DNA of 64,000 nt from NCBI GenBank assembly GCA_008015235.1, contig SSFF01000008.1, forward strand, positions 44,713 through 108,712, written 5' to 3'. Positions 56,677 through 64,000 of this stretch are shown here, piece after piece. The stretch is from Rhodoferax sp. (GTDB lineage Bacteria > Pseudomonadota > Gammaproteobacteria > Burkholderiales > Burkholderiaceae_C). Position numbers and translations under genes: made by a program. The notes below the pieces were generated by a model, which saw only the letters and a list, made by a program, of their open reading frames with translations, had not been told where the DNA came from and ran no database searches. The stretch's first letter is position 1, and each line of letters opens with the position of its first letter.

Positions 56677-57399
56677 TCAAGACTCTCGGCTGCACAGCAC
56701 CGCTTCGGCCAGGGCAAAGTCCTGCGGGTAGGTCACCTTGAAGTTTTGGGCGCTGCCTTGCACCAGCAGCGGGGCATGGCCCGCCAGTTCCATGGCGCTG
56801 GCTTCGTCGGTCACCGCATCGCCTGCCGCCAGCAAGGCGCTGCGCAAGGCACCCAACCGGAACATCTGGGGGGTCTGGGCCAGCCACTTGTCGCTGCGGT
56901 CCACGGTCTGGGCCACGCGGCCATCCACTTCGCGCTTCAAGGTGTCGGGCAGTTTCAAGGCCAGCAAGCCACCTACCGGGTCGGGTAAACAGGCATCGAT
57001 CAGGCTGTCGACCTGCTGCGCAGTGATCAGGCAGCGTGCAGCGTCGTGTACCAGCACCCAGTCTTCGGGCTCGGCCCCCCGGTCTAGCAAGGCAGACAGC
57101 CCATTCAAAACGCTTGCAGCCCGCGTGGAACCTCCGCAGTCAGCTACCAAAACAGAAGCACCTGACTGCGCAGTGTGATCTGCGAAAAATGAGTCCCCCG
57201 CACTCACCACCACCAGCACGCCTGCCAGGCGCGGCACGGCGGCAAACGCAGCCAGCGTATGCAACACCATGGGCTGGCCCGCCACAGGCTGGTACTGCTT
57301 GGGGCCCGCGGCGCCCGAACGCGAACCGTTGCCGGCACAGGGAAGCAGGGCCCAAAGACGCGGAGAGGCCGGTATGGATTCGGGTAATTGCGTAGTCAC
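56677..57399 (-). CDS. ispD: 2-C-methyl-D-erythritol 4-phosphate cytidylyltransferase
   Basis: Cytidylyltransferase of the MEP pathway that joins CMP to methylerythritol phosphate. Substrate motifs are WALLPCAGNGSRSG, GPKQYQPVAGQP, GGSTRAASVLNGL, VLVHDAARC and KVTYPQDFALAE. The start is uncertain: ATG 57456 is only 6 bases from the divergent mfd start, ATG 57444 is also possible, and I prefer GTG 57399 because it gives a normal-length N-terminus (240 residues). No convincing ribosome binding site decides between them. Confidence 0.93.
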   Translation of the reverse strand: MTTQLPESIPASPRLWALLPCAGNGSRSGAAGPKQYQPVAGQPMVLHTLAAFAAVPRLAGVLVVVSAGDSFFADHTAQSGASVLVADCGGSTRAASVLNGLSALLDRGAEPEDWVLVHDAARCLITAQQVDSLIDACLPDPVGGLLALKLPDTLKREVDGRVAQTVDRSDKWLAQTPQMFRLGALRSALLAAGDAVTDEASAMELAGHAPLLVQGSAQNFKVTYPQDFALAEAVLCSRES

Positions 57400-57462
57400 A
57401 GGATGAAGTGATGCCAAAGTGGCCCAAGGGGCAAAGGCCCCCATTCTAAAATCCACCCCGAC

Positions 57463-60400
57463 ATGGATTTACCCAAACTGACCCCGGGCAAGCGCTACAC
57501 CCTGCCCCGCCCCCCCGCCAACGCCGACGCCCTGCTACTGGCCCAGTTGGCACAGCGCGAAAAAGCACAAGGCCGCACCACGGCCATCGTGACCGCGGAC
57601 GCCACCGACGCCCAGCGCCTGGTGGAGGAAATCGCGTTCTTTGCCCCCGACATCCGCTGTGTGCTTTTCCCCGACTGGGAAACGCTGCCCTACGACAGTT
57701 TTTCTCCACACCAGGACCTGATCAGCGAGCGCCTGGCCAGCCTTTGGCGCATCAGCCAGCGCGGCAAGGATTCGGCCGACGTGATCCTCATGCCAGCCAC
57801 CACGGCGCTGTACCGCCTGGGGCCGCCCTCCTTCCTGGCGGGCTACACCTTCGAGTTCAAGGCCAAGCAGCGGCTGGACGAGGCCAAGCTCAAGGCCCAG
57901 CTCACCATGGCGGGCTACAACCATGTGAGCCAGGTGGTCAGCCCCGGCGAGTACGCGGTACGCGGCAGCCTGATCGACCTGTTCCCCATGGGTTCGCTGG
58001 TGCCCTACCGCGTGGACCTGTTCGACGACGAGATCGACTCCATCCGCACCTTCGACCCCGACAGCCAGCGCAGCCTGTACCCGGTGCCCGAAGTGCGGCT
58101 GCTGCCGGGACGCGAGTTCCCGATGGACGAGACGGCACGCGCCAAGTTCCGCAGCCGCTGGCGCGAACTGCTGGACGGTGACCCGACCAAGAGCCGCATC
58201 TACAAGGACATGGGCAACGGCGTGGCCACGGCCGGCATCGAGTACTACCTGCCGCTGTTCTTTGAAGAGACGGCCACGGTATTCGACTATGTGGGCGCAG
58301 AGGCCACCGTGGTGCTGCACGGCGACCTCGAAGCCGCCATCCAGCACTTCTGGCAGGACACCAAGGAGCGCTACCGCCTGGTGCAGGGCGACCCGGAACG
58401 CCCGGCCTTGCCGCCCGAGAGCCTGTTCCTCGGCGTGGAGCAGTTCTACGGCCTGACCAAAGCCTACGCACAATTGGCCCTGCGCCCGCCCGAGGCCCCG
58501 AGCGCCGACAGTGCCCCCTTTGCCGAACTGGGCCCCCTGCCCGACCTGGCCGTGCTGCGCGGCGTGGAAGAGCCGCTGACCAAGCTGCAGCGTCACCTGG
58601 CCAACTCGGCACAGCGCGTGCTGATCCTGGTGGAAAGCGACGGCCGCCGCGAAAGCCTGCTGGACTTCCTGCGCGCTTCCAAGCTGGACCCACCGGCCTT
58701 CGATTCGCTCGCAGAGTTCCGCACCAGCTCCGAAAAGCTGGGCATTGCCACCTCGCCCATGGGTGCGGGTTTTGCCTGGCTGGAAGCCGGGATTGACCTG
58801 GTCACTGAAACCGAGCTCTTTGCAGCCAGCGCCACGACCCGTCGGCGCAAGAAGCAGGAGCAGGTCAGCGACGTCGAAGCGCTCATCAAGGACCTGAGTG
58901 AGCTCAACGTGGGGGACCCGGTGGTCCACAGTGCCCACGGCATCGGGCGCTACCGTGGCCTCATCAACATGGATGTCGGCAACAAGGACGAGGACGGCAA
59001 TCCAGCACTGCAGGAGTTCCTGCACCTGGAATACGCCGACAAGGCCACGCTCTATGTGCCTGTGAGCCAGCTGCAGCTGATTTCCCGCTACACGGGGGTG
59101 AGCGCCGACGAAGCGCCGCTGCACAAGCTCGGCTCCGGCGCCTGGGACAAGGCCAAGCGCAAGGCCGCCGAACAGGTGCGCGACTCGGCCGCCGAGCTGC
59201 TCAACATCTACGCCCGCCGCGCAGCCCGTGAAGGCCACGCCTTCCGCTACAGCCCCAACGACTACGAAGCCTTTGCCAACGACTTCGGCTTCGAGGAAAC
59301 GGCCGACCAGAACGCTGCCATCCACGCCGTCATCCAGGACATGATTTCGCCGCGCCCCATGGACCGCCTGGTCTGCGGCGACGTGGGCTTTGGCAAGACC
59401 GAAGTCGCCTTGCGCGCCGCTTTCGTGGCCGTGACCGGCGGCAAGCAGGTGGCCTTTCTGGCACCGACCACGCTGCTGGCCGAACAGCACTACCAGACCC
59501 TGGTCGACCGTTTCTCCAAATGGCCGGTGAAGATTGCCGAAATGAGCCGCTTTCGCAGTGGCAAGGAAATCAGCGCCGCGCTCAAGGGCGTGGCCGACGG
59601 CACCGTGGACATTGTGGTGGGCACGCACAAGCTGCTGAGCGAGGCCACCCAGTTCAAGAACCTGGGCCTGCTCATCATCGACGAGGAACACCGCTTCGGC
59701 GTGCGCCACAAGGAGCAGATGAAGGCCCTGCGTGCCGAAGTGGACGTGCTCACGCTCACCGCCACCCCCATCCCCCGCACGTTGGGCATGGCGCTGGAGG
59801 GCCTGCGCGACCTGAGCGTGATCGCCACGGCGCCGCAACGCCGCCTGGCCATCAAGACCTTTGTACGCACCGAAGGCAATGGCGTCATCCGCGAAGCCGT
59901 GCTGCGCGAGCTCAAACGCGGCGGCCAGGTCTACTTCCTGCACAACGAGGTAGAAACCATCGAAAACCGCCGTGCCAAGCTCGAAGAGCTGCTGCCCGAG
60001 GCCCGCATCGCCGTGGCCCACGGCCAGATGCCCGAGCGCCAGCTGGAAGCGGTGATGCGCGACTTCACGGCGCAGCGCAGCAACCTGCTGCTGTGCTCGA
60101 CCATTATCGAGACCGGTATCGACGTGCCCACGGCCAACACCATCGTCATGAGCCGTGCCGACAAGTTCGGCCTGGCCCAGCTGCACCAGTTGCGCGGGCG
60201 CGTGGGCCGCAGCCACCACCAGGCCTACGCCTACCTGCTGGTGCCCGACGTCGAAGGCCTGACCAAGCAGGCCCAGCAGCGCCTGGATGCGATCCAGGCC
60301 ATGGAGGAACTGGGCAGCGGCTTTTATCTGGCCATGCACGACCTGGAAATCCGCGGTGCCGGTGAGGTGCTGGGCGAAAACCAGAGCGGCAACATGCTCG

Positions 60401-60942
60401 AAGTGGGCTTCCAGCTCTACAACGAAATGCTGTCCGAAGCGGTGCGCTGCCTCAAAGCGGGGAAGGAGCCTGACCTGCTCGCCCCCCTGAACGCCACCAC
60501 CGACATCAACCTGCACGCCCCGGCACTGCTGCCCGACGAATACTGCGGCGACGTGCACCTGCGCCTGAGCTTCTACAAGAAGCTGGCCACGGCCAAGACC
60601 ACAGCCCAGGTGGACACCCTGCTCGAAGAAATCGTGGACCGCTTCGGCAAGCTGCCGCCCCAGGCCCAGACCCTCATCGACACCCACCGCCTGCGTGTCA
60701 TCAGCCAGCCCTACGGTGTGGTCAAGGTGGATGCAGCGCCGGGCGTCATCAACATCACCTTCAAGAAAGACGCCCCCATCGACCCCATGGGCGTGATTGC
60801 GCTGATCCAGAAGAACCGGCACATCAAGCTGGTGGGCAACGAAAAACTGCGCATCGAGCGCGAACTGCCCGAGGTGAAAGCCCGGGTGCAGATGGTGCGC
60901 GACGTGCTGCGCTCTCTCGGCACACCGGTGTCTGCCGCCTGA
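57463..60942 (+). CDS. mfd: Transcription-repair coupling factor
   Basis: ATP-dependent translocase of 1159 residues (E. coli 1148) that removes RNA polymerase stalled at DNA damage and recruits UvrA. Modules in order: a UvrB-like region (1-350), an RNA-polymerase-interacting CarD-like domain around residues 485-545 (VGDPVVHSAHGIGRYRG), helicase motor with GDVGFGKTEVA (~642), IIDEEHRFGVRHKE (~738) and QLRGRVGRSHHQAYAYL, then the C-terminal TRCF domain. The antisense 1095-residue ORF is a GC-bias artefact. It diverges from ispD with a very short gap. Confidence 0.98.
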   Translation: MDLPKLTPGKRYTLPRPPANADALLLAQLAQREKAQGRTTAIVTADATDAQRLVEEIAFFAPDIRCVLFPDWETLPYDSFSPHQDLISERLASLWRISQRGKDSADVILMPATTALYRLGPPSFLAGYTFEFKAKQRLDEAKLKAQLTMAGYNHVSQVVSPGEYAVRGSLIDLFPMGSLVPYRVDLFDDEIDSIRTFDPDSQRSLYPVPEVRLLPGREFPMDETARAKFRSRWRELLDGDPTKSRIYKDMGNGVATAGIEYYLPLFFEETATVFDYVGAEATVVLHGDLEAAIQHFWQDTKERYRLVQGDPERPALPPESLFLGVEQFYGLTKAYAQLALRPPEAPSADSAPFAELGPLPDLAVLRGVEEPLTKLQRHLANSAQRVLILVESDGRRESLLDFLRASKLDPPAFDSLAEFRTSSEKLGIATSPMGAGFAWLEAGIDLVTETELFAASATTRRRKKQEQVSDVEALIKDLSELNVGDPVVHSAHGIGRYRGLINMDVGNKDEDGNPALQEFLHLEYADKATLYVPVSQLQLISRYTGVSADEAPLHKLGSGAWDKAKRKAAEQVRDSAAELLNIYARRAAREGHAFRYSPNDYEAFANDFGFEETADQNAAIHAVIQDMISPRPMDRLVCGDVGFGKTEVALRAAFVAVTGGKQVAFLAPTTLLAEQHYQTLVDRFSKWPVKIAEMSRFRSGKEISAALKGVADGTVDIVVGTHKLLSEATQFKNLGLLIIDEEHRFGVRHKEQMKALRAEVDVLTLTATPIPRTLGMALEGLRDLSVIATAPQRRLAIKTFVRTEGNGVIREAVLRELKRGGQVYFLHNEVETIENRRAKLEELLPEARIAVAHGQMPERQLEAVMRDFTAQRSNLLLCSTIIETGIDVPTANTIVMSRADKFGLAQLHQLRGRVGRSHHQAYAYLLVPDVEGLTKQAQQRLDAIQAMEELGSGFYLAMHDLEIRGAGEVLGENQSGNMLEVGFQLYNEMLSEAVRCLKAGKEPDLLAPLNATTDINLHAPALLPDEYCGDVHLRLSFYKKLATAKTTAQVDTLLEEIVDRFGKLPPQAQTLIDTHRLRVISQPYGVVKVDAAPGVINITFKKDAPIDPMGVIALIQKNRHIKLVGNEKLRIERELPEVKARVQMVRDVLRSLGTPVSAA

Positions 60943-60952
60943 ACTTCATGCA

Positions 60953-61011
60953 GAATCAACCCCTAGCCCTCACGGAATCTGCGTAGATAGCTACTTTATT
61001 CATAGCAAATC
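60953..61011 (+). repeat. Dispersed repeat copy between mfd and serB
   Basis: It reads GAATCAACCCCTAGCCCTCA, then CTGCGTAGATAGCTACTT and ATTCATAGCAAATCA. It has the same block order as the other copies. It ends 11 bases before the serB ATG, so the serB translation start region is formed by the repeat. Confidence 0.85.
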
Positions 61012-61022
61012 ACTTGAACCTC

Positions 61023-61748
61023 ATGTCCACACCCCAGGAAATCGCCCCCGGCCTTGTCGTCCAGAACCTCCCCCAAGCGCTGAAGCTGAGCGACTACAAG
61101 CTCATCGCCTTCGACATGGACTCCACCCTCATCAACATCGAGTGCGTGGACGAAATTGCCGACGCCGCCGGGCGCAAGGCCGAAGTCGCGGCCATCACCG
61201 AAGCCGCCATGCGCGGTGAAATCACCGACTACAAGGACAGCCTGCGCCAGCGCGTAGCCTTGCTGCGGGGCGTGACCGTGGCCCACATGGAAGAGGTCTA
61301 TACCCAGCGTCTGCAGCTGAACCCCGGCGCCGAGGCCCTGGTCAAGGCCTGCAAGGCAGCGGGACTGAAGGTGCTGCTGGTGTCCGGCGGATTTACCTTC
61401 TTCACCGACCGCATCCGCGAGCGGCTGGGTATCGACTTTGCCCGCTCCAACGTGCTCGAAGTGGAAAGCGGCCCCAACTGCGGCCAACTCACCGGCCGCA
61501 TGGTGGACCAGCCCTGGGGCGACATCTGCGACGGCGCCGAGAAGCGCCGCACCCTGCTCGAAGTGTCCACCCTGCTGGGTATCAGCCCCGCCCAGTGCAT
61601 AGCCATGGGCGACGGCGCCAACGACCTGCCGATGATGGGCGTGGCCGGCCTCTCGGTGGCCTACCACGCCAAGCCCTCGGTGCGCGTCAAGGCCCAGGTG
61701 GCCATCAACAGCGGCGGGCTGGACCGCTTGCTGGAAGTGCTGCGCTGA
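61023..61748 (+). CDS. serB: Phosphoserine phosphatase
   Basis: HAD-superfamily enzyme completing serine synthesis by dephosphorylating phosphoserine. The nucleophile motif is FDMDSTLIN, motif II is LLVSGGFTFF, and motif III/IV is MGDGANDLPMM. Length is 241 residues; it lacks the N-terminal extension of the 322-residue E. coli protein, as is common in this order. The ATG at 61023 is preferred over the TTG at 61014 used in the track. The upstream leader is a dispersed repeat without a clear ribosome binding site. Confidence 0.95.
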   Translation: MSTPQEIAPGLVVQNLPQALKLSDYKLIAFDMDSTLINIECVDEIADAAGRKAEVAAITEAAMRGEITDYKDSLRQRVALLRGVTVAHMEEVYTQRLQLNPGAEALVKACKAAGLKVLLVSGGFTFFTDRIRERLGIDFARSNVLEVESGPNCGQLTGRMVDQPWGDICDGAEKRRTLLEVSTLLGISPAQCIAMGDGANDLPMMGVAGLSVAYHAKPSVRVKAQVAINSGGLDRLLEVLR

Positions 61749-61775
61749 ACGGGGCCGATGCGGAGTGCTGCCAGT

Positions 61776-62288
61776 TCAGCGGCGCGCCAGGGGTTCCAGC
61801 AAGGATGCAATCCAGGCGCGTGCCTCGGCTTCCTCCCGAAAGCAGCGCATGGGCACACCGATGCTTTCAAAATTAGCTTGGTAGAAGCTGGCCATTAGTT
61901 CAAACCCCTCGACATCACCTTGTGCAACCCATGCCACGGCAACTGGCGGTCGCACATTGTCGACAAAGCTTTCCCGCAGCCCCTCGCGGTGTGCTTCGAT
62001 CCCTTCCGGCGAAGTCAGCATGCTTTGCCGACACCGGCCCAAGATCGCCCAGGCCCGCTGAGGGGGATACTGGCGCAGATACACCAAGCGGGCAAGGTTG
62101 CTGGCCCGTATGGCCTCTACATTGAACGGTCCTTCGAGCAGCGAAACACCCAGATCAACCCCACCCATGATCTCGACGCGCCCATGGGCGCCAAAACGGC
62201 CCTGTGCGAAGTCGTCGATGGAGAACGGCATGAAGGGCTGCATGCTGGATAAGGGAATCTCGACTGATATGACCCACTGCGCATTCAA
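61776..62288 (-). CDS. Uncharacterised cytoplasmic protein
   Basis: I do not recognise this 170-residue protein. It has no signal peptide or membrane segment. A mixed alpha/beta pattern is seen, with a strand-like core (PPVAVAWVAQGDVEGFELMASFYQANF) and a C-terminal helix EEAEARAWIASLLEPL that vaguely recalls STAS/SpoIIAA-like proteins; this is only an impression. The longest ORF starts at a TTG overlapping the stop of the YeiH-type gene (TTGA); ATG codons at 62243 and 62231 are alternatives. It is convergent with serB. Confidence 0.65.
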   Translation of the reverse strand: MNAQWVISVEIPLSSMQPFMPFSIDDFAQGRFGAHGRVEIMGGVDLGVSLLEGPFNVEAIRASNLARLVYLRQYPPQRAWAILGRCRQSMLTSPEGIEAHREGLRESFVDNVRPPVAVAWVAQGDVEGFELMASFYQANFESIGVPMRCFREEAEARAWIASLLEPLARR

Positions 62289-63295
62289 TGGGTGTAGGCC
62301 AGCATTGCCAGCGTCAAGCCAGCGAGAAAGGCTGTTTCTACCACCATGAGCGCAATCGGCCGGATCCCCACGGAAACCAGCTCACCCAGGCGCGTTTTGA
62401 ATCCAATCGCCGAGATGGCGATGACCAGACACCAGCGTGAAGCATCATTGCCCGCACTTTGAACAATAGCCGGTATCCAGCCCAGGCTGCCCATTGCCAC
62501 CAAGACTGCAAACACGACCACGAACCAGGGAAGAATGGGAGGGCGTTCACTCTCTTCGGACTGCCCGCGGTACAGGGCTGCCAACACCACAATGACCGGC
62601 ATGAGCATGGCCACGCGCATGAGTTTGACCACTGTGGCAGTATCCCCAGCATCGGTAGACACCCCGTAGCCAGCGCCGACGACTTGCGCCACATCATGGA
62701 TGGTGGCCCCCAAAAAGATGCCGGTCGCATGGTCAGAATAGCCCAGTGCATGGGCCACCATCGGATAGGCGACCATGGCCAGGGTCGACAGTGCACTCAC
62801 ACCGATCACTGTGAACAGGGTCGCCTGCTCTTTGCGGGAATGTGCGGGTAGCACGGTGGAGATGGCCAATGCCGCCGAAGCACCGCAGATGGCGACAGCA
62901 CCACCGGTCAACACACCGAACACGGCCTGGAAACCGGCCAGACGTGCCATGAGAACCCCCACCAAGATGGTCACCACCACCAATCCCGCCACCATTGTGA
63001 TGGTGGACCACCCCATGGCAGCGATTTGCCCATAGGTGATGCGCAGCCCCAGCAGGGCCACACCTGCCCGCAACAGCTGCCTGGCCGCCAGTTCGATGCC
63101 GGGGCGGCATATCCCCTCTTGCGACAGGAAGTTCATGGACATGCCCAACAGCAATGCAAACAGCATGACCGGTGCGCCATAGTGCTGCGACAGAAAATTG
63201 GCCGCAGCCGCCACAGTGGCGCTGGCCATCAGGCCGGGAAAGATGGTACGGGCGTAGCTCCTCCCCTGTTGCCAGGTCAAGTTGGTCCGATCCAT
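62285..63295 (-). CDS. YeiH/UPF0324-family integral membrane protein
   Basis: Polytopic inner-membrane protein of 336 residues with about ten hydrophobic segments. Family hallmarks include LLGMSMNFLSQEGICRPGIELAARQLLRAGVALLGLRI, GGAVAICGASAALAIS and GATIHDVAQVVGAGYGVS. Members are putative anion or sulfonate-related transporters, with function mostly unproven. It lies 5 bases downstream of the acyl-CoA ligase stop on the same strand and is probably co-transcribed with it. The ATG at 63295 opens with the expected short hydrophilic leader. Confidence 0.9.
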   Translation of the reverse strand: MDRTNLTWQQGRSYARTIFPGLMASATVAAAANFLSQHYGAPVMLFALLLGMSMNFLSQEGICRPGIELAARQLLRAGVALLGLRITYGQIAAMGWSTITMVAGLVVVTILVGVLMARLAGFQAVFGVLTGGAVAICGASAALAISTVLPAHSRKEQATLFTVIGVSALSTLAMVAYPMVAHALGYSDHATGIFLGATIHDVAQVVGAGYGVSTDAGDTATVVKLMRVAMLMPVIVVLAALYRGQSEESERPPILPWFVVVFAVLVAMGSLGWIPAIVQSAGNDASRWCLVIAISAIGFKTRLGELVSVGIRPIALMVVETAFLAGLTLAMLAYTH

Positions 63296-63300
63296 GGCGT

Positions 63301-64000
63301 TTACGCTGTCGGCAACTGGTATTCAGCAAACTGCTCGCGCAGCCTGACCTTCATCATCTTGCCGGTAGCCCCCAGCGGAATGGCGTCCACAAACACCACA
63401 TCGTCCGGCGTCCACCATTTGGCGATGCGGCCCTCGAAGAACCGCAGGATGTCTTCCTTGCTCACCTCCGCTCCCGGCTTCTTGACCACCACCAGCAAGG
63501 GGCGCTCGTCCCACTTGGGGTGCTTGGCTGCAATGCAGGCGGCCATGGCCACGGCCGGGTGGGCCATGGCAATGTTTTCCAGGTCGATGGAGCCGATCCA
63601 TTCGCCGCCCGACTTGATGACGTCCTTGCTGCGGTCGGTGATCTGCATGACGCCATCGGCGCTGATCCTGGCCACGTCACCCGTGGGGAACCATCCCTTT
63701 CCGGCGTCATCCGTCACCAACGGACTGTCCTTCTCCTGCTTGAAATAGGTATCGATGATCCAGTGCCCGCGCACCAGCAGGTCGCCGGAGACCGCGCCGT
63801 CGCGCGCCAGCTCCTTGCCCTCGGGGTCGACAATCTTCATGTCCACGCCAAAGACCACCCGGCCTTGCTTGGCCTGTACGGCCAGGCGTTCCTCGGTGCC
63901 GAGTTGGAGGTGCTCGGGCTTGAAGGCCATGACGGTGCCCAGGGGGCTCATTTCGGTCATGCCCCAGGCATGCAGCACGTGCACGCCATAGGTTTGCTCA
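63301..64000 (-). CDS. AMP-dependent fatty-acid-CoA ligase, C-terminal part (cut by window edge)
   Basis: C-terminal 232 residues of an adenylate-forming acyl-CoA synthetase; the start is beyond the window. Visible motifs are HAWGMTEMSPLGT (A5 region), GWFPTGDVARISADG and the hinge DRSKDVIKSGGEWI, followed by the mobile C-terminal domain with catalytic lysine in LGATGKMMKVRLR. The WGMTEMSP motif and the SGGEWIGSIDLEN stretch suggest a medium/long-chain (AlkK-like) ligase rather than an acetyl or propionyl enzyme. The yeiH-type gene follows 5 bases later. Confidence 0.9.
   Translation of the reverse strand, partial: EQTYGVHVLHAWGMTEMSPLGTVMAFKPEHLQLGTEERLAVQAKQGRVVFGVDMKIVDPEGKELARDGAVSGDLLVRGHWIIDTYFKQEKDSPLVTDDAGKGWFPTGDVARISADGVMQITDRSKDVIKSGGEWIGSIDLENIAMAHPAVAMAACIAAKHPKWDERPLLVVVKKPGAEVSKEDILRFFEGRIAKWWTPDDVVFVDAIPLGATGKMMKVRLREQFAEYQLPTA

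Noticed and set aside
57535-60822. 1095-residue minus-strand ORF opposite mfd
   Set aside because: It is antisense to a complete, motif-rich Mfd in a GC-rich gene where third-position bias removes antisense stops. Its His/Gln/Val/Gly-rich composition has no domain.

Overview
The window is a GC-rich, gene-dense stretch of bacterial chromosome made almost entirely of housekeeping genes. Gene content and order (hfq-hflX-hflK-hflC-hisZ-purA; der-bamB-yfgM-hisS-ispG-rodZ-pilF-rlmN-ndk; odhA-odhB-lpdA; HisZ instead of a long HisG; dapC-dapD-pilU-dapE-prmB) point to a betaproteobacterium of the order Burkholderiales. A scattered ~60 bp repeat of a kind I remember from Rhodoferax, Polaromonas and Acidovorax genomes suggests family Comamonadaceae. 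This placement is inferred from synteny and recollection, not from a search. I saw no rRNA or tRNA gene, CRISPR array, insertion sequence or prophage, and no gene-free stretch exceeds about 210 bases.

Layout. 1-2.8 kb (-): the N-terminal half of SMC, then a lone receiver protein and an Hpt phosphotransfer protein. 2.9-10.3 kb (+): a diaminopimelate/lysine operon (dapC, dapD, dapE) that also carries a PilU-type ATPase, the ribosomal-protein methyltransferase PrmB and an ABC-F ATPase. 10.3-12.7 kb: ybbA diverging from tesA-mnmH. 12.6-34 kb (-): a long co-directional block holding metC, a phosphoribosyltransferase, purA, hisZ, hflC/K/X, hfq, der, bamB, yfgM, hisS, ispG, rodZ, pilF, rlmN, ndk, rluB, scpB and rluD. 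33.5-36.5 kb: bamD, a DUF465 protein, a PP2C phosphatase and zapE. 36.5-42.3 kb (-): the 2-oxoglutarate dehydrogenase complex. 42.5-49.9 kb: prpE, an isochorismatase-fold hydrolase, an NlpC/P60 endopeptidase, relA, an alpha/beta hydrolase and 3-hydroxybutyrate dehydrogenase. 50-52.5 kb (-): a Ser/Thr kinase fused to HDOD and GAF domains. 52.5-55.2 kb: a small exported protein, ompR and a frameshifted envZ. 55.2-62.3 kb: ispF, a lipase-like hydrolase, ispD, mfd, serB and an uncharacterised protein. 62.3-64 kb (-): a YeiH-type membrane protein and the C-terminal end of an acyl-CoA ligase.

Several genes share processes. BamB and BamD belong to the outer-membrane assembly machine. IspG, IspD and IspF are three steps of the MEP isoprenoid route. 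SMC and ScpB are condensin parts. PilF and PilU belong to type IV pili. HflK/HflC regulate FtsH. Hfq and RelA are global regulators.

The most useful observations are: (i) at least seven copies of the dispersed repeat, five filling intergenic gaps and two apparently read in frame inside dapE and prmB; (ii) a one-base frameshift separating the EnvZ phospho-acceptor domain from its ATPase domain; (iii) the kinase-HDOD-GAF fusion; (iv) an orphan Hpt/receiver pair; (v) a strong hairpin between odhB and lpdA; and (vi) several perfect palindromes in promoter regions. I found nothing that I would call a wholly new system with confidence.
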